NCBI GenBank assembly: GCA_002838185.1
Contig: CP017948.1
Span: forward strand, 1,798,001-1,862,000
From: Tenericutes bacterium MO-XQ
Lineage (GTDB): Bacteria; Bacillota_I; Bacilli_A; Acholeplasmatales; Acholeplasmataceae
DNA: 64,000 bases
Direction of reading: 5' to 3'
Below the pieces are notes generated by a model. That model saw only the letters and a program-made list of their open reading frames with translations. It was not told where the DNA came from and searched no databases. Positions 24,958 through 34,200 of this stretch are shown piece by piece (position 1 is the first letter of the stretch; each line of letters starts with the position of its first letter). The position numbers and the translations under genes are program-made.

Positions 24958-27654
24958 TTAATACTCTGCAGACAATACTTGATTAATAAACACATCAATA
25001 AGATCTGGATCAAATTGAGTTTCAGAACAACGATGAAGTTCTTTGATGGCATCTTCGATTGCCATCGCTTTTCTATATGGTCTGTCTGAGGTCATCGCTT
25101 CAAATGCATCTGCAATCCCAATAATTCTAGAAAATAATGGAATATTTTCACCTGATAAACCTTTTGGATATCCTTTGCCATCCCATCTTTCATGATGCGT
25201 TAACGCGTAGTCAGCTAAATTTGAATATTTATCAGCTGATCTTAGAATTTGATAACCATTAATCGTATGGTTCTTCATAATGACCCATTCTTCATCGGTT
25301 AATTTGCCAGGTTTTTTTAAGATATTATCTGGTATTGTAATTTTACCAATATCATGCATACGTCCAGCAAACTCTAACTCTAGTTTTTCTTGTTGTGTTA
25401 GATTCAGTTTCTCTCCCATGAGTAGACAGTAATGACTCACACGGTCTGAATGATTCCTTTCAGCTTCGTATTTATCCTTTAGTGAATCAAATAATGCCAT
25501 AATGACTTGATTTCTAGAGCTTTGATTATGTAATGTCTTTTGAGCATACATATCATTTTCCGCTTGAATGAGTACATCTTCTATATGTTGCGATTCTGAA
25601 GTTTTTACAGCAGTTCCGCATGAGGCTGATAAAGGTATATCCCTTATTTTGATATTTGCTAACTCTACAAATAATTTATTTTTTAAATCGTTAAATTTTT
25701 CAGTATCTGACTTTGCAAATATAACTCCAAACTCATCACTACCAATTCTAGCAATAAATGAATGACCTTTACATGAAGTTGATAAAAGATTAGCAAACGT
25801 TAAAATGGCTTCATCTCCAACATCATGTCCATATGTGTCATTAATTAATTTTAAACCATCAATATCAATAATAGATATGCTTAAAGGATAGTATTTATCT
25901 TGGTCAAGTCTTCTTATAACAGTATCAAAATATGTTCGATTTGGAAGCCCCGTTAATACATCATGTTTGCTAGCATAATTAATTTTTTGTTCGCTAATTT
26001 TACGCTCTGTGATATCCATTAAAAATCCTTCAATGTACCATTGGTTATCTTGTTTAAAGACATGTCCCTTTTCCCAAATCCAAATGCGAGAACCATCTTT
26101 TTTCATGATTTCATATTCAAGATTACAAGGCTGGTTTAAACGTTTAGCTTCTTCATATGCCTTAAATATATGTTCTCTATATTTAGGGATAATGAGATCA
26201 TTAAAGGCTACTGATTTGTTTTCAATAATTTCTGATGGATCATAGCCAGTTAGCTCTTTACATCTATCTGACATGTAAAGCATTGTCCAATCCTCATCAA
26301 ACCTACATTGATAAGAAACACCAGGAAGATTGGCAATAATCCTGCTTTTTTCCTGTTCCTTTTTGATGAGTTCTTTTTCACTGTTTTTTCGGTCAGTAAT
26401 ATCCTCTGCGACAACGACGAACTGATTGTCTTTATATGGGTATGACACTACTCTGTAATATTTATCCAGTGCTCTTGAGTAATCTTCAATAACAGCAGTT
26501 TTTTGTTTCTTCACAACATCTGAATAAGCATCAAACCATGATGATTCTATATCTGGAAGTATTTCAGATACATATTTGCCAATGACATCTTTTCTCTTAA
26601 GACCAGTCATGGCTTCATATCTATCATTAATACTTATAAATTTATAGTCAATCCCTTTTCCATGTTCATCAAAAATTATTTCTCTTAAATTAAAGCCCAA
26701 AGGCATTTCTTGGATTAATTTACTCCACTGATTTTCTAATGCTTTTTGTGCATCTCGTTGTTTGATGACTTCGGTCATATCTCTAAATTCAACAACTCTG
26801 ACTTGTTTTCCTTGATATGGTATATTTCTAACTTCAAGCTTTAATGGGTATACTTCTCCATTTTTCCTTAATCCAATAACTTCATATGGCTTTTCACTAC
26901 CAGTCTTAATATGTTCGATGACAATATCGTGATATTTTGGGTCAATTAAGGGAAGTGTATATGTTCCTTTTAATTCATCTATAGAATAACCAGTAATTTT
27001 CGATAATTCTTCATTACAATCTAAAATGATACCTTGATCATGAATTAATAAACCACCAAATGAAGCATCGTGAAGAATCTTAAATCTTTGTTCACTTTCA
27101 TATAAGGTTTTATTAATCTCACTGATTTCATTTTTAGATTTTTTGTTTCTAAATGCTAAAAATGATGTAACTGCAACAGCAACACCCATTAAAGTAATGA
27201 TTGTTATAATTAATGCTTTATTTCTATTTTGAGTGATAACAAAAGCCGTTTGATCGATGACAATCGAATATAAATAAGTCTCGCCTTGAATTTCTACAGG
27301 ATAAGAGTAAACATACACCGTTTTAATATCACCATCTGCAAGTCTATGTTCGAAGATAAAAAAGTTTCTTTCTTCAGCAAGCGCCTTTAGTCTTTCTTCA
27401 GCAATCTCTTCAGGAGTGAGCGTATTGATTTGATCAATATTCATTTCTAATAATGTTTCAAGAGGATATCCGTAAAAATCTACTGCTGCTTGATTTGCGT
27501 AATAAATATCTCCATTAATTGGATTGATGATAAGCATAATTGATTGATGATTATCAAATAGTTCTTCATAATCAATATCATCAATAGCATATATTGTAAA
27601 TCCAATCTGTAAAAAAGAAATCAAAAGCAGTATGGTAACAAGAACCTTTTTCAT
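24958..27654 (-). CDS. Membrane-bound PAS / degenerate GGDEF / HD-GYP signalling protein
   Basis: 898 residues. A signal-type segment (1-24) is followed by a PAS domain (about 35-115) that must lie outside the membrane, a helix (about 147-168), then three cytoplasmic PAS domains (about 187-300, 310-420, 430-545). A GGDEF domain follows in which the signature reads GSDEF (near 638). The C-terminal HD-GYP domain has HDIGK (near 766), THHERWDGKGYP and ADAFEAMTSDRPYR. HD-GYP domains hydrolyse cyclic di-GMP and the required residues are present. The altered GGDEF may be inactive as a cyclase or serve in binding. AGGAGG precedes the ATG. Confidence 0.92.
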   Translation of the reverse strand: MKKVLVTILLLISFLQIGFTIYAIDDIDYEELFDNHQSIMLIINPINGDIYYANQAAVDFYGYPLETLLEMNIDQINTLTPEEIAEERLKALAEERNFFIFEHRLADGDIKTVYVYSYPVEIQGETYLYSIVIDQTAFVITQNRNKALIITIITLMGVAVAVTSFLAFRNKKSKNEISEINKTLYESEQRFKILHDASFGGLLIHDQGIILDCNEELSKITGYSIDELKGTYTLPLIDPKYHDIVIEHIKTGSEKPYEVIGLRKNGEVYPLKLEVRNIPYQGKQVRVVEFRDMTEVIKQRDAQKALENQWSKLIQEMPLGFNLREIIFDEHGKGIDYKFISINDRYEAMTGLKRKDVIGKYVSEILPDIESSWFDAYSDVVKKQKTAVIEDYSRALDKYYRVVSYPYKDNQFVVVAEDITDRKNSEKELIKKEQEKSRIIANLPGVSYQCRFDEDWTMLYMSDRCKELTGYDPSEIIENKSVAFNDLIIPKYREHIFKAYEEAKRLNQPCNLEYEIMKKDGSRIWIWEKGHVFKQDNQWYIEGFLMDITERKISEQKINYASKHDVLTGLPNRTYFDTVIRRLDQDKYYPLSISIIDIDGLKLINDTYGHDVGDEAILTFANLLSTSCKGHSFIARIGSDEFGVIFAKSDTEKFNDLKNKLFVELANIKIRDIPLSASCGTAVKTSESQHIEDVLIQAENDMYAQKTLHNQSSRNQVIMALFDSLKDKYEAERNHSDRVSHYCLLMGEKLNLTQQEKLELEFAGRMHDIGKITIPDNILKKPGKLTDEEWVIMKNHTINGYQILRSADKYSNLADYALTHHERWDGKGYPKGLSGENIPLFSRIIGIADAFEAMTSDRPYRKAMAIEDAIKELHRCSETQFDPDLIDVFINQVLSAEY

Positions 27655-27912
27655 TTTAGGATCCTCCTATTTCATTGTAAAAACTACTAACTAATTATAA
27701 TCAATGTGTTTGATATATTTTACCATATACTGAAACAATATTGAAAAATTTAAAGGAAAAAATAGTTTTTCACAAAAGAGTTAAAACATTTGACAATAAG
27801 TTAAAAACAGGCCGCTCATATATCCTTTATAAACCCATTTACTCCTAATATAAGTCTTTGTTTATTTTTTTCAAAAATACTTCAAAAAACTATTTTATAA
27901 TAAAAATAAATA

Positions 27913-27921
27913 TGTTACAAT
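27913..27921 (+). promoter_or_regulatory. Extended -10 element before the candidate small RNA
   Basis: TGTTACAAT is an extended -10 (TG-n-TACAAT). It places the start of transcription at about 27928, exactly at the base of the hairpin described next. The -35 region is A/T only. Confidence 0.45.
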
Positions 27922-27927
27922 AAAAAA

Positions 27928-27984
27928 GGAATGCAAACCCGATCCCCTCCCCATTTGTGATGTGGGTTTGCATTCTCTTTTTTT
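27928..27984 (+). ncRNA. Candidate hairpin small RNA with C-rich loop; also a bidirectional terminator
   Basis: A perfect 12-bp stem GAATGCAAACCC / GGGTTTGCATTC (27929-27940 with 27964-27975) encloses a 23-base loop containing CCCCTCCCC and is followed by T-CTTTTTTT. T-runs also exist on the minus strand, where the hairpin would end the FAD gene transcript. A simple terminator rarely has such a large, C-rich loop. A loop of this kind can pair with GGAGG ribosome sites, as C-rich loops of known Gram-positive regulatory RNAs do. Terminator function is very likely; a separate RNA is an inference. Confidence 0.5.
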
Positions 27985-28030
27985 GTAGTTATGTAAATGA
28001 TAGATAAAGTTTATGATACTTAACATTTTT

Positions 28031-29659
28031 TCAATATGTCTTGCCATTTTGATCAACTGGTTGGTACATCACTATAATCTTTTCTGCTGTTTTCATACCA
28101 TCAACTGCAGAACTCATAATCCCACCTGCATAACCTGCACCTTCTCCCATTGGATAAAGCCCTTTAATATTTGACTCATGATACTCATCTCTTGTCATTC
28201 GAATGGGTGATGATGATCTTGTTTCAGGTCCTGTTAATATCGCATCATCAATTGAAAATCCTTGAATTTTCCTGTTGAAATCACGAAGTGCTTCTCTTAA
28301 TGTCTGAGTGACATATGCTGGAAACAATGCTTTTAACTCAGCGAATTTATATCCTGGTCTATAAGAAGGATTGACACTTCCAAGTTTTGTTGATGGTTGA
28401 TCTTTTAAGAAATCACCTACAAGTTGAATAGGTGCGTTATAATTTGATCCACCTAAAACAAATGCCTTTTGTTCAATTTTTCTCTGATAAGATACACCTG
28501 CAAGTGGATGATCAGATCCAAAATCAGATGGATTTACATTGACCAAAAGTGCAGCATTGGAATTTTCATAATCTCTTTTACTTTCACTCATACCATTCGT
28601 CACGACACCACCTTCTTCAGATGATGCACACATGACCCATCCGCCTGGGCACATACAAAAAGTATAAGCTGATCTTTTATCTGATCCGTGATAACTCATT
28701 TTATAATCTGCAGCACCAAGATAAGGTTCATTAGCAAATTTCCCGTATTGTGCTTGATTAATCAATAACTGTGGGTGTTCAATACGAACACCTACAGAAA
28801 ATGCTTTTTGAATGATATTTACTCGTTCATTATAGAGTAATTCAAAGGTATCTCTTGCACTATGTCCAATACCTAATAGACAAACAGATGAGAGTAGTTC
28901 TTCTTCATCGTTAATCATAACACCTTGAAGCTTGTTATCTTTTACAATTAGTTTTGTAACCTTAGCATTAAATCTAATCTCGCCACCCAAACGAATGATT
29001 TCTTCTCTTATGTTTTTCACAACAATTTTTAATACATCCGTTCCAACATGTGGTTTATTGATATATAAGATTTCAGGTTGTGCGCCATGTTCAATAAGTG
29101 CGTTTAAGATATATCTACATCTGATGTCACTAATTAATGTTGTGAGTTTACCATCTGAAAAAGTGCCTGCACCACCTTCTCCAAATAATATCGTAGATCC
29201 TTCATGATATACACCAGTTTTATAGAAACGCTCTACATTTGTTGATCTTTGATCAACATCATAGCCTCTTTCTAAAACTATAGGACGATACCCTCTTCTT
29301 GCTAATAATAAAGCAGCAAACATCCCTGAAGGACCAAAGCCAACTATAATCGGTGGATGTGTTAGCATTTGATCTCCAGATGTGATTTCTTGATATGTTA
29401 AAACAGGGGCGATCGTTAGCCCCTTCACTTTTTTATCTACATATTTTTTTTCATTTGTAATTTCTAAATCTACACTATAGACAAAATAGAGTTGTTCTTT
29501 TTTTCGAGCATCGATCGCTTTTTTAAATATCGTAAATGATTGTATTTCTTTATCTATAATATGATATTGATTATATAGGTATTTTAATAGATTTTCTTTT
29601 TCAGAAAGTAGAGAACTTGCTTTTCTAACATCAAGTTTTATATCTGTTATTCTAATCAT
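28031..29659 (-). CDS. FAD-dependent oxidoreductase of the COG2509 (NAD(FAD)-utilising) family
   Basis: 542 residues. An N-terminal region of about 95 residues (a ferredoxin-like fold in this family) precedes an FAD Rossmann motif PPIIVGFGPSGMFAALLLARRGY, with the ribose-binding E in VLERG. Further family segments are FGEGGAGTFSDGKLTT, FCMCPGGWVMCASSEEGG, ETRSSSPIRM and the closing GEGAGYAGGIMSSAVDG. The family is widespread in Firmicutes but its reaction is not established. A site AAGGTTGGTG precedes the ATG. It ends in a strong hairpin shared with the candidate small RNA. Confidence 0.9.
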   Translation of the reverse strand: MIRITDIKLDVRKASSLLSEKENLLKYLYNQYHIIDKEIQSFTIFKKAIDARKKEQLYFVYSVDLEITNEKKYVDKKVKGLTIAPVLTYQEITSGDQMLTHPPIIVGFGPSGMFAALLLARRGYRPIVLERGYDVDQRSTNVERFYKTGVYHEGSTILFGEGGAGTFSDGKLTTLISDIRCRYILNALIEHGAQPEILYINKPHVGTDVLKIVVKNIREEIIRLGGEIRFNAKVTKLIVKDNKLQGVMINDEEELLSSVCLLGIGHSARDTFELLYNERVNIIQKAFSVGVRIEHPQLLINQAQYGKFANEPYLGAADYKMSYHGSDKRSAYTFCMCPGGWVMCASSEEGGVVTNGMSESKRDYENSNAALLVNVNPSDFGSDHPLAGVSYQRKIEQKAFVLGGSNYNAPIQLVGDFLKDQPSTKLGSVNPSYRPGYKFAELKALFPAYVTQTLREALRDFNRKIQGFSIDDAILTGPETRSSSPIRMTRDEYHESNIKGLYPMGEGAGYAGGIMSSAVDGMKTAEKIIVMYQPVDQNGKTY

Positions 29660-29761
29660 GTGACACCAACCTTTTTTATAACACTATAATCATACATGAT
29701 TTGGATAACAAATACAATGGATTTATGAGTTTATTACATTAAGATGATGTCTTTATAAATC

Positions 29762-29780
29762 AGAATCATCAGATGATTCT
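29762..29780. repeat. Perfect inverted repeat AGAATCATC-A-GATGATTCT
   Basis: Nine-base arms around one central base lie in the 177-bp gap upstream of the FAD gene. It lacks a T-run and could be an operator; no regulator can be assigned. Confidence 0.4.
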
Positions 29781-29810
29781 TTATAGACAAGTACCTTTGG
29801 GTTAAACAAA

Positions 29811-29836
29811 GAAAGAGGCTAACTTTAGCCTCTTTC
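29811..29836 (-). terminator. Intrinsic terminator of the aldo/keto reductase unit
   Basis: A perfect 12-bp stem (29811-29822 with 29825-29836) is followed on the minus strand by a T-rich stretch. It starts at the base after the stop codon of the small membrane protein. Confidence 0.8.
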
Positions 29837-30028
29837 CTATTTAGTCTTTCTGTTAATCTCTGATAACTCTTTATGAATTTTTTCAAGCATGTCTTGTTGT
29901 TCTTCTTGCATACGTACTATTTGGTTGATTTTCCAGTACCAAGTCACAATTTCTCTAATAATTAACAAAACACCTACTAATACAGCTAATGCTAACCAAG
30001 GATTACTTATGAGCTCTAATAAAAACAT
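29837..30028 (-). CDS. Small membrane protein with coiled-coil tail
   Basis: 63 residues: one hydrophobic helix (about 8-27), a short aromatic stretch WYWKI, then a charged helical tail (RMQEEQQDMLEKIHKELSEINRK) likely to form a coiled coil. The start is placed at ATG 30028, with GGAGGAGAAAC upstream. An open frame from an upstream TTG would translate the ribosome site itself. It follows the aldo/keto reductase by 33 bp in the same unit. The function is unknown. Confidence 0.75.
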   Translation of the reverse strand: MFLLELISNPWLALAVLVGVLLIIREIVTWYWKINQIVRMQEEQQDMLEKIHKELSEINRKTK

Positions 30029-30061
30029 GTTTCTCCTCCCCCCCAATAACTATCTTAATAC

Positions 30062-31225
30062 TTAGTTTGAATATTTTTGTTTTAATTCTTGATAGATTTG
30101 ATCAATTTCTTTCATCCGTTTTGGAATGTCTATGTTTTGTGGGCATTTGGTTAAACATTCACCGCATGCAACACAATTTATAGCTAGTTTCTCTTTACCG
30201 AGTTCTTCGTATTCTTTGATAAATGCTCTTCCAAATTTAGATATCGCATATTTATTGTATGCTTTAAATACACTTGGAATATCTACACCATGATCACATG
30301 GCATACAATACTTGCAATTTGTACATGGAATGGTATTGTTTTCTAAGAATACTTTTAATGCTTGATCAATGGTTTTTTGTTCATCTTTCGATAGTGGTGC
30401 AAAGTCAGTTAATGTCTTCACATTATCAACGGTTTGTTCTAGGTTACTCATACCACTTAATACTGTCATCACTTGATCTTTAGATGCTGCATATCGTATC
30501 GCCCATGAAGCAACCGATTGATCTGGTTTAACTTCTTTAAGAATGCTTGCCGCATCTTCACTTAAATTTGCTAATGTTCCTCCTCTTACTGGTTCCATGA
30601 CAATTATAGGCACACCATAAGATTCTATGATTTTGTATTGCTTTTGAGCGTTTTGAAAATCCCAGTCTAGATAGTTTAGTTGAATTTGAACAAAGTCCCA
30701 TGGATATGTATGAATGATTTCATCTAAGACTTCAGGTGTATCATGAAATGAAAAACCAAGATGTCTTATTTTTCCTTCTTTTTTCATTTGATGAAGAAAA
30801 TCCATGATTTCTGGTTTTTTATAGATTTCAAAGTTGTTTTTACTTAAAGCATGGCATAGATAAAAATCAAAATAATCAACTTGACATTTTTTGAGTTGTT
30901 CATTAAAGATTCTTTTTGCATATTCAACAGTTTTTAACTCCCATCCAGGCATCTTAGTCGCAAGATAGAAAGAATCTCTTGGATATTTCTTTAAAACTTC
31001 TCCAATGAATAGTTCACTTAAGCCTTCATGATAAGGATATGCTGTATCAAAGTAGTTTACACCATGGGTGTAAGCATAATCAATCATCTCTTCTGCTTGT
31101 TTGATATCTATGTCTGGTTTTTCTGGGTCTAGTCTTGGAAGTCTCATACAGCCGAATCCTAAGATGGAAGGATTTTCTTTGATGCCTTTGAATTGCTTAA
31201 TTTTTCTAGATACTTTATTGGTCAT
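30062..31225 (-). CDS. Aldo/keto reductase with C-terminal [4Fe-4S] ferredoxin domain
   Basis: 387 residues. The aldo/keto reductase barrel has the catalytic set in NYFDTAYPYHEG (Asp and Tyr), ATKMPGW (Lys) and YLCHAL (His). The C-terminal part has CTNCKYCMPCDHGVDIP and CVACGECLTKCPQNIDIP, together a two-cluster ferredoxin domain found in a common anaerobic subfamily. It probably reduces a carbonyl with ferredoxin or NADPH. The ribosome site (AAGTGA) is weak and either GTG 31231 or ATG 31225 is possible. A perfect AAGGAG lies about 40 bases upstream but leads only to a four-codon frame. The gene is next to the end of the defence island. Confidence 0.88.
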   Translation of the reverse strand: MTNKVSRKIKQFKGIKENPSILGFGCMRLPRLDPEKPDIDIKQAEEMIDYAYTHGVNYFDTAYPYHEGLSELFIGEVLKKYPRDSFYLATKMPGWELKTVEYAKRIFNEQLKKCQVDYFDFYLCHALSKNNFEIYKKPEIMDFLHQMKKEGKIRHLGFSFHDTPEVLDEIIHTYPWDFVQIQLNYLDWDFQNAQKQYKIIESYGVPIIVMEPVRGGTLANLSEDAASILKEVKPDQSVASWAIRYAASKDQVMTVLSGMSNLEQTVDNVKTLTDFAPLSKDEQKTIDQALKVFLENNTIPCTNCKYCMPCDHGVDIPSVFKAYNKYAISKFGRAFIKEYEELGKEKLAINCVACGECLTKCPQNIDIPKRMKEIDQIYQELKQKYSN

Positions 31226-31243
31226 AATCACTTTATATACTCA

Positions 31244-31257
31244 ATTTATATATAAAT
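31244..31257. repeat. AT palindrome at the island boundary
   Basis: ATTTATATATAAAT, a perfect 14-base palindrome, lies between the RecQ-UvrD stop and the aldo/keto reductase start. It may be part of an AT-rich promoter, or be chance. Confidence 0.3.
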
Positions 31258-31272
31258 CAAATATTACTCCTT

Positions 31273-34200
31273 TCAAGTATTAATTTGAACTTCTGATATA
31301 TTATCTATATCAGTTTTTATAAATTTAATTTTAGGAAGCAAAATCCAATAATGTCTATTATCATCTTTACTATACCATTTAACTTTATAAATCACTTCTG
31401 AATCAACAGGTTTATATCCTTGCGTCTCTTTAGTAGATATATAATCCTTCATTTTTTTTGAGAAATAAAGAACTTGTTTTTCTTGATATGTACAACCATC
31501 TTCAACTACACCTAATCTATAACCACTATTCACTTTATATGCTTTTGCATTACAGTATTTTGCACCACTGAGATTAATATCATGCATATCCAATTGTACT
31601 TCCAACTCTTCTGGTTTATCATATATATCATCAAACGTACTAGTGGTGATATTTTTATAACTTATATCATCAAAAATATCTTGATTTGTGAAAATTGCGA
31701 TATTTTCTTTTGCTCTAGTCAATCCGACATATATAGCTCTATAATCTTCATCATTATAAATCTCTTTATTTAACATCATAAAAACATTATGAAATTCTCT
31801 TCCTTTAGACTTATGTATCGTAGAAACTGTTATAACCTGATCTTCATCCTTATGCAAATCTTCGAGCTTTGATTCTTTAATATGCTCAATAACATCATTA
31901 TAATATTTTTTTTCTGGATACAAAACTTCAAACTGTTCCAATAGCTCCATAAGCAACGAGAACAATTGGGTACTTCTAAATATTTTGATGAACCCAGTTT
32001 TCACTTCGTTCCATTTTTCAAGTGTTATGTATGGTTCATTTTTATCAAATTGTTTTATAAACCAATCCATTTCATTAAGCATGTCCAATCTAAAATATGT
32101 ATTACTTTGAATCAATTTTGCTTTGATGTTATTTTTTGTTAATAATCCCATCAATATTTCTGCATCCTCGTTTTTATAAGTGAGTATTGCAGTTGAATCT
32201 TTGCTAGTCATTTCTTGAATTCTCTTAATGACAGGTTCATAAAGATTTTCTGTTTGATATTTATATAAGACAATATAGCCATCTTTTCTCGAGTATGAAA
32301 TGTTTTTACCTCTTTTAAACCTTTGCTTAATCTTGTATGCAAAGCTTTGTGTGAAATCAACTAAATTGTTAAGGCTCCTATAATTTGTTAATAGTTCATA
32401 AGTATTGCATTTTTCTTTACTCAACTCATATAAATACTTTGAATCTGATCCTCTAAATTGATAAATATTTTGATCATCATCACCAACGGCAATTACTCTA
32501 AGCTTATCATTTAGACTGATTAAAGTTTGAATAAGTTCATATTCTTTTTGACTCATATCTTGCGCTTCATCAATGACGAGAGTCGTTATATTTAATAATA
32601 TTTCATCAGCTTTATTCGCATTAATAGTTTCAATAGCTTTGTCAAAAACTTCATCAGTTTTTTCTAGATCACCAACTTCACCAATAATATCAAAGCAAAA
32701 TGAATGAAAAGTTTTAATAGCTACATAATTAGCTTGTGATCCAATAATATCATAAAGTTTTTGCTTAAAAACAACGGTTGCAGATCTTGAAAAAGTTAAC
32801 ATTAACAACTCTGATAGTTTTACATCTTCTAATAACACCAATGACGCTAGTTTTTTTACTAGCAATGTTGTCTTTCCACTACCTGGTCCAGCTAATACTA
32901 CGATATTATTATCACTTTTATCTTCTATGATCTCTTTTTGTTCTTTAGATAAGCTACTAGTTAGAGCATCATACTTAGTACTTGTCATCGCTTTATCCAT
33001 GTACTTCTTATAACTTTCAGTAATATATTTCTGTTCAAATGATTTAAAATCCATTTCAAAATAATCATCGACCAATTTCAAACCAATTTCTTCACCTTCA
33101 ATTAATCCCTTAACAAAATGAATAAGTATATGGATTTTATTTACTTTCTGTTTATAAAATTCTTCAAACATTTTATAATGTTGTTTACTATATTGTTTTT
33201 GAACATTTTGCTCAATTCTTTCTATACACATAGGATTGTATAGTACCAAAAATCCACCATCTATTAATAACGCATTTATACGCTGTAAAAATAACATTGA
33301 TTTCTCTATTTCTTCTATGGATACATTTGTATTAAAGAGTGAACTTCTTTGATTAAATAATGTTTTGATTTCAACAACCGAAAAACTTACCGATTTTTCT
33401 TCTTCTTTTTTATCAATCAACTTATATGTGTGTTCTATAATAAACTCGGATGTGCTACCTAATTGATCAATCAACTTATATATTTCTTGTTTATCCTTTA
33501 TGAGCTGAATTGAGTGATAATACTCATTCAGCGAACTTTTCTTTTGAATGATTATTTTCAAATCATCAAGGTAGTTTAGTAAAATTCTAATCTGTTTTAC
33601 AGAAGAATCAATTTCTTTACCATTTAAAAAAGTATTTAGATCTTTAAGGTTATACTCTGTGGGATCATTAGAAAACTTTTCTAATAATGTGTTCATCATT
33701 TTTATATAATTTTCTAATGTACTCATTGATTTTTTTCTATTATATTTATCAGGTATATGAACAAGCATATCATTATCTAAATCTAAAATATTGTATTCTT
33801 TAAGCAAATCAACATATCTTATAAGTTCTTTTTTCTCAAGATCTAATTGATCGTATAGATCATCAATCATTGAAATAGGTTTCGAACCCCTTTGAGGACT
33901 AGTGGTTTTATCAGTAAATAACGTTGAAGCTATTACACTTAACTTGTCCTGTTCAATCTTGCTAAGCCCCTTAATCTGGCTTATCTTTTTGCTTGCTTCA
34001 ATCATTGTCTTTGGTTGTAAACTTGATGCATATATTTTAGGACTATTTTGATGTCGTTTAATATATCCGATAGTTTCTAAGGCTAAAATACTTTGATACA
34101 CAAGTGTTGAGGATCGTTCATCATTTTGCCATCCCGATTTTCTTGCTAACTCACTTGTAGATATCTCAAATCTAGATCTATATTTTGTTTCTCTTTTTAT

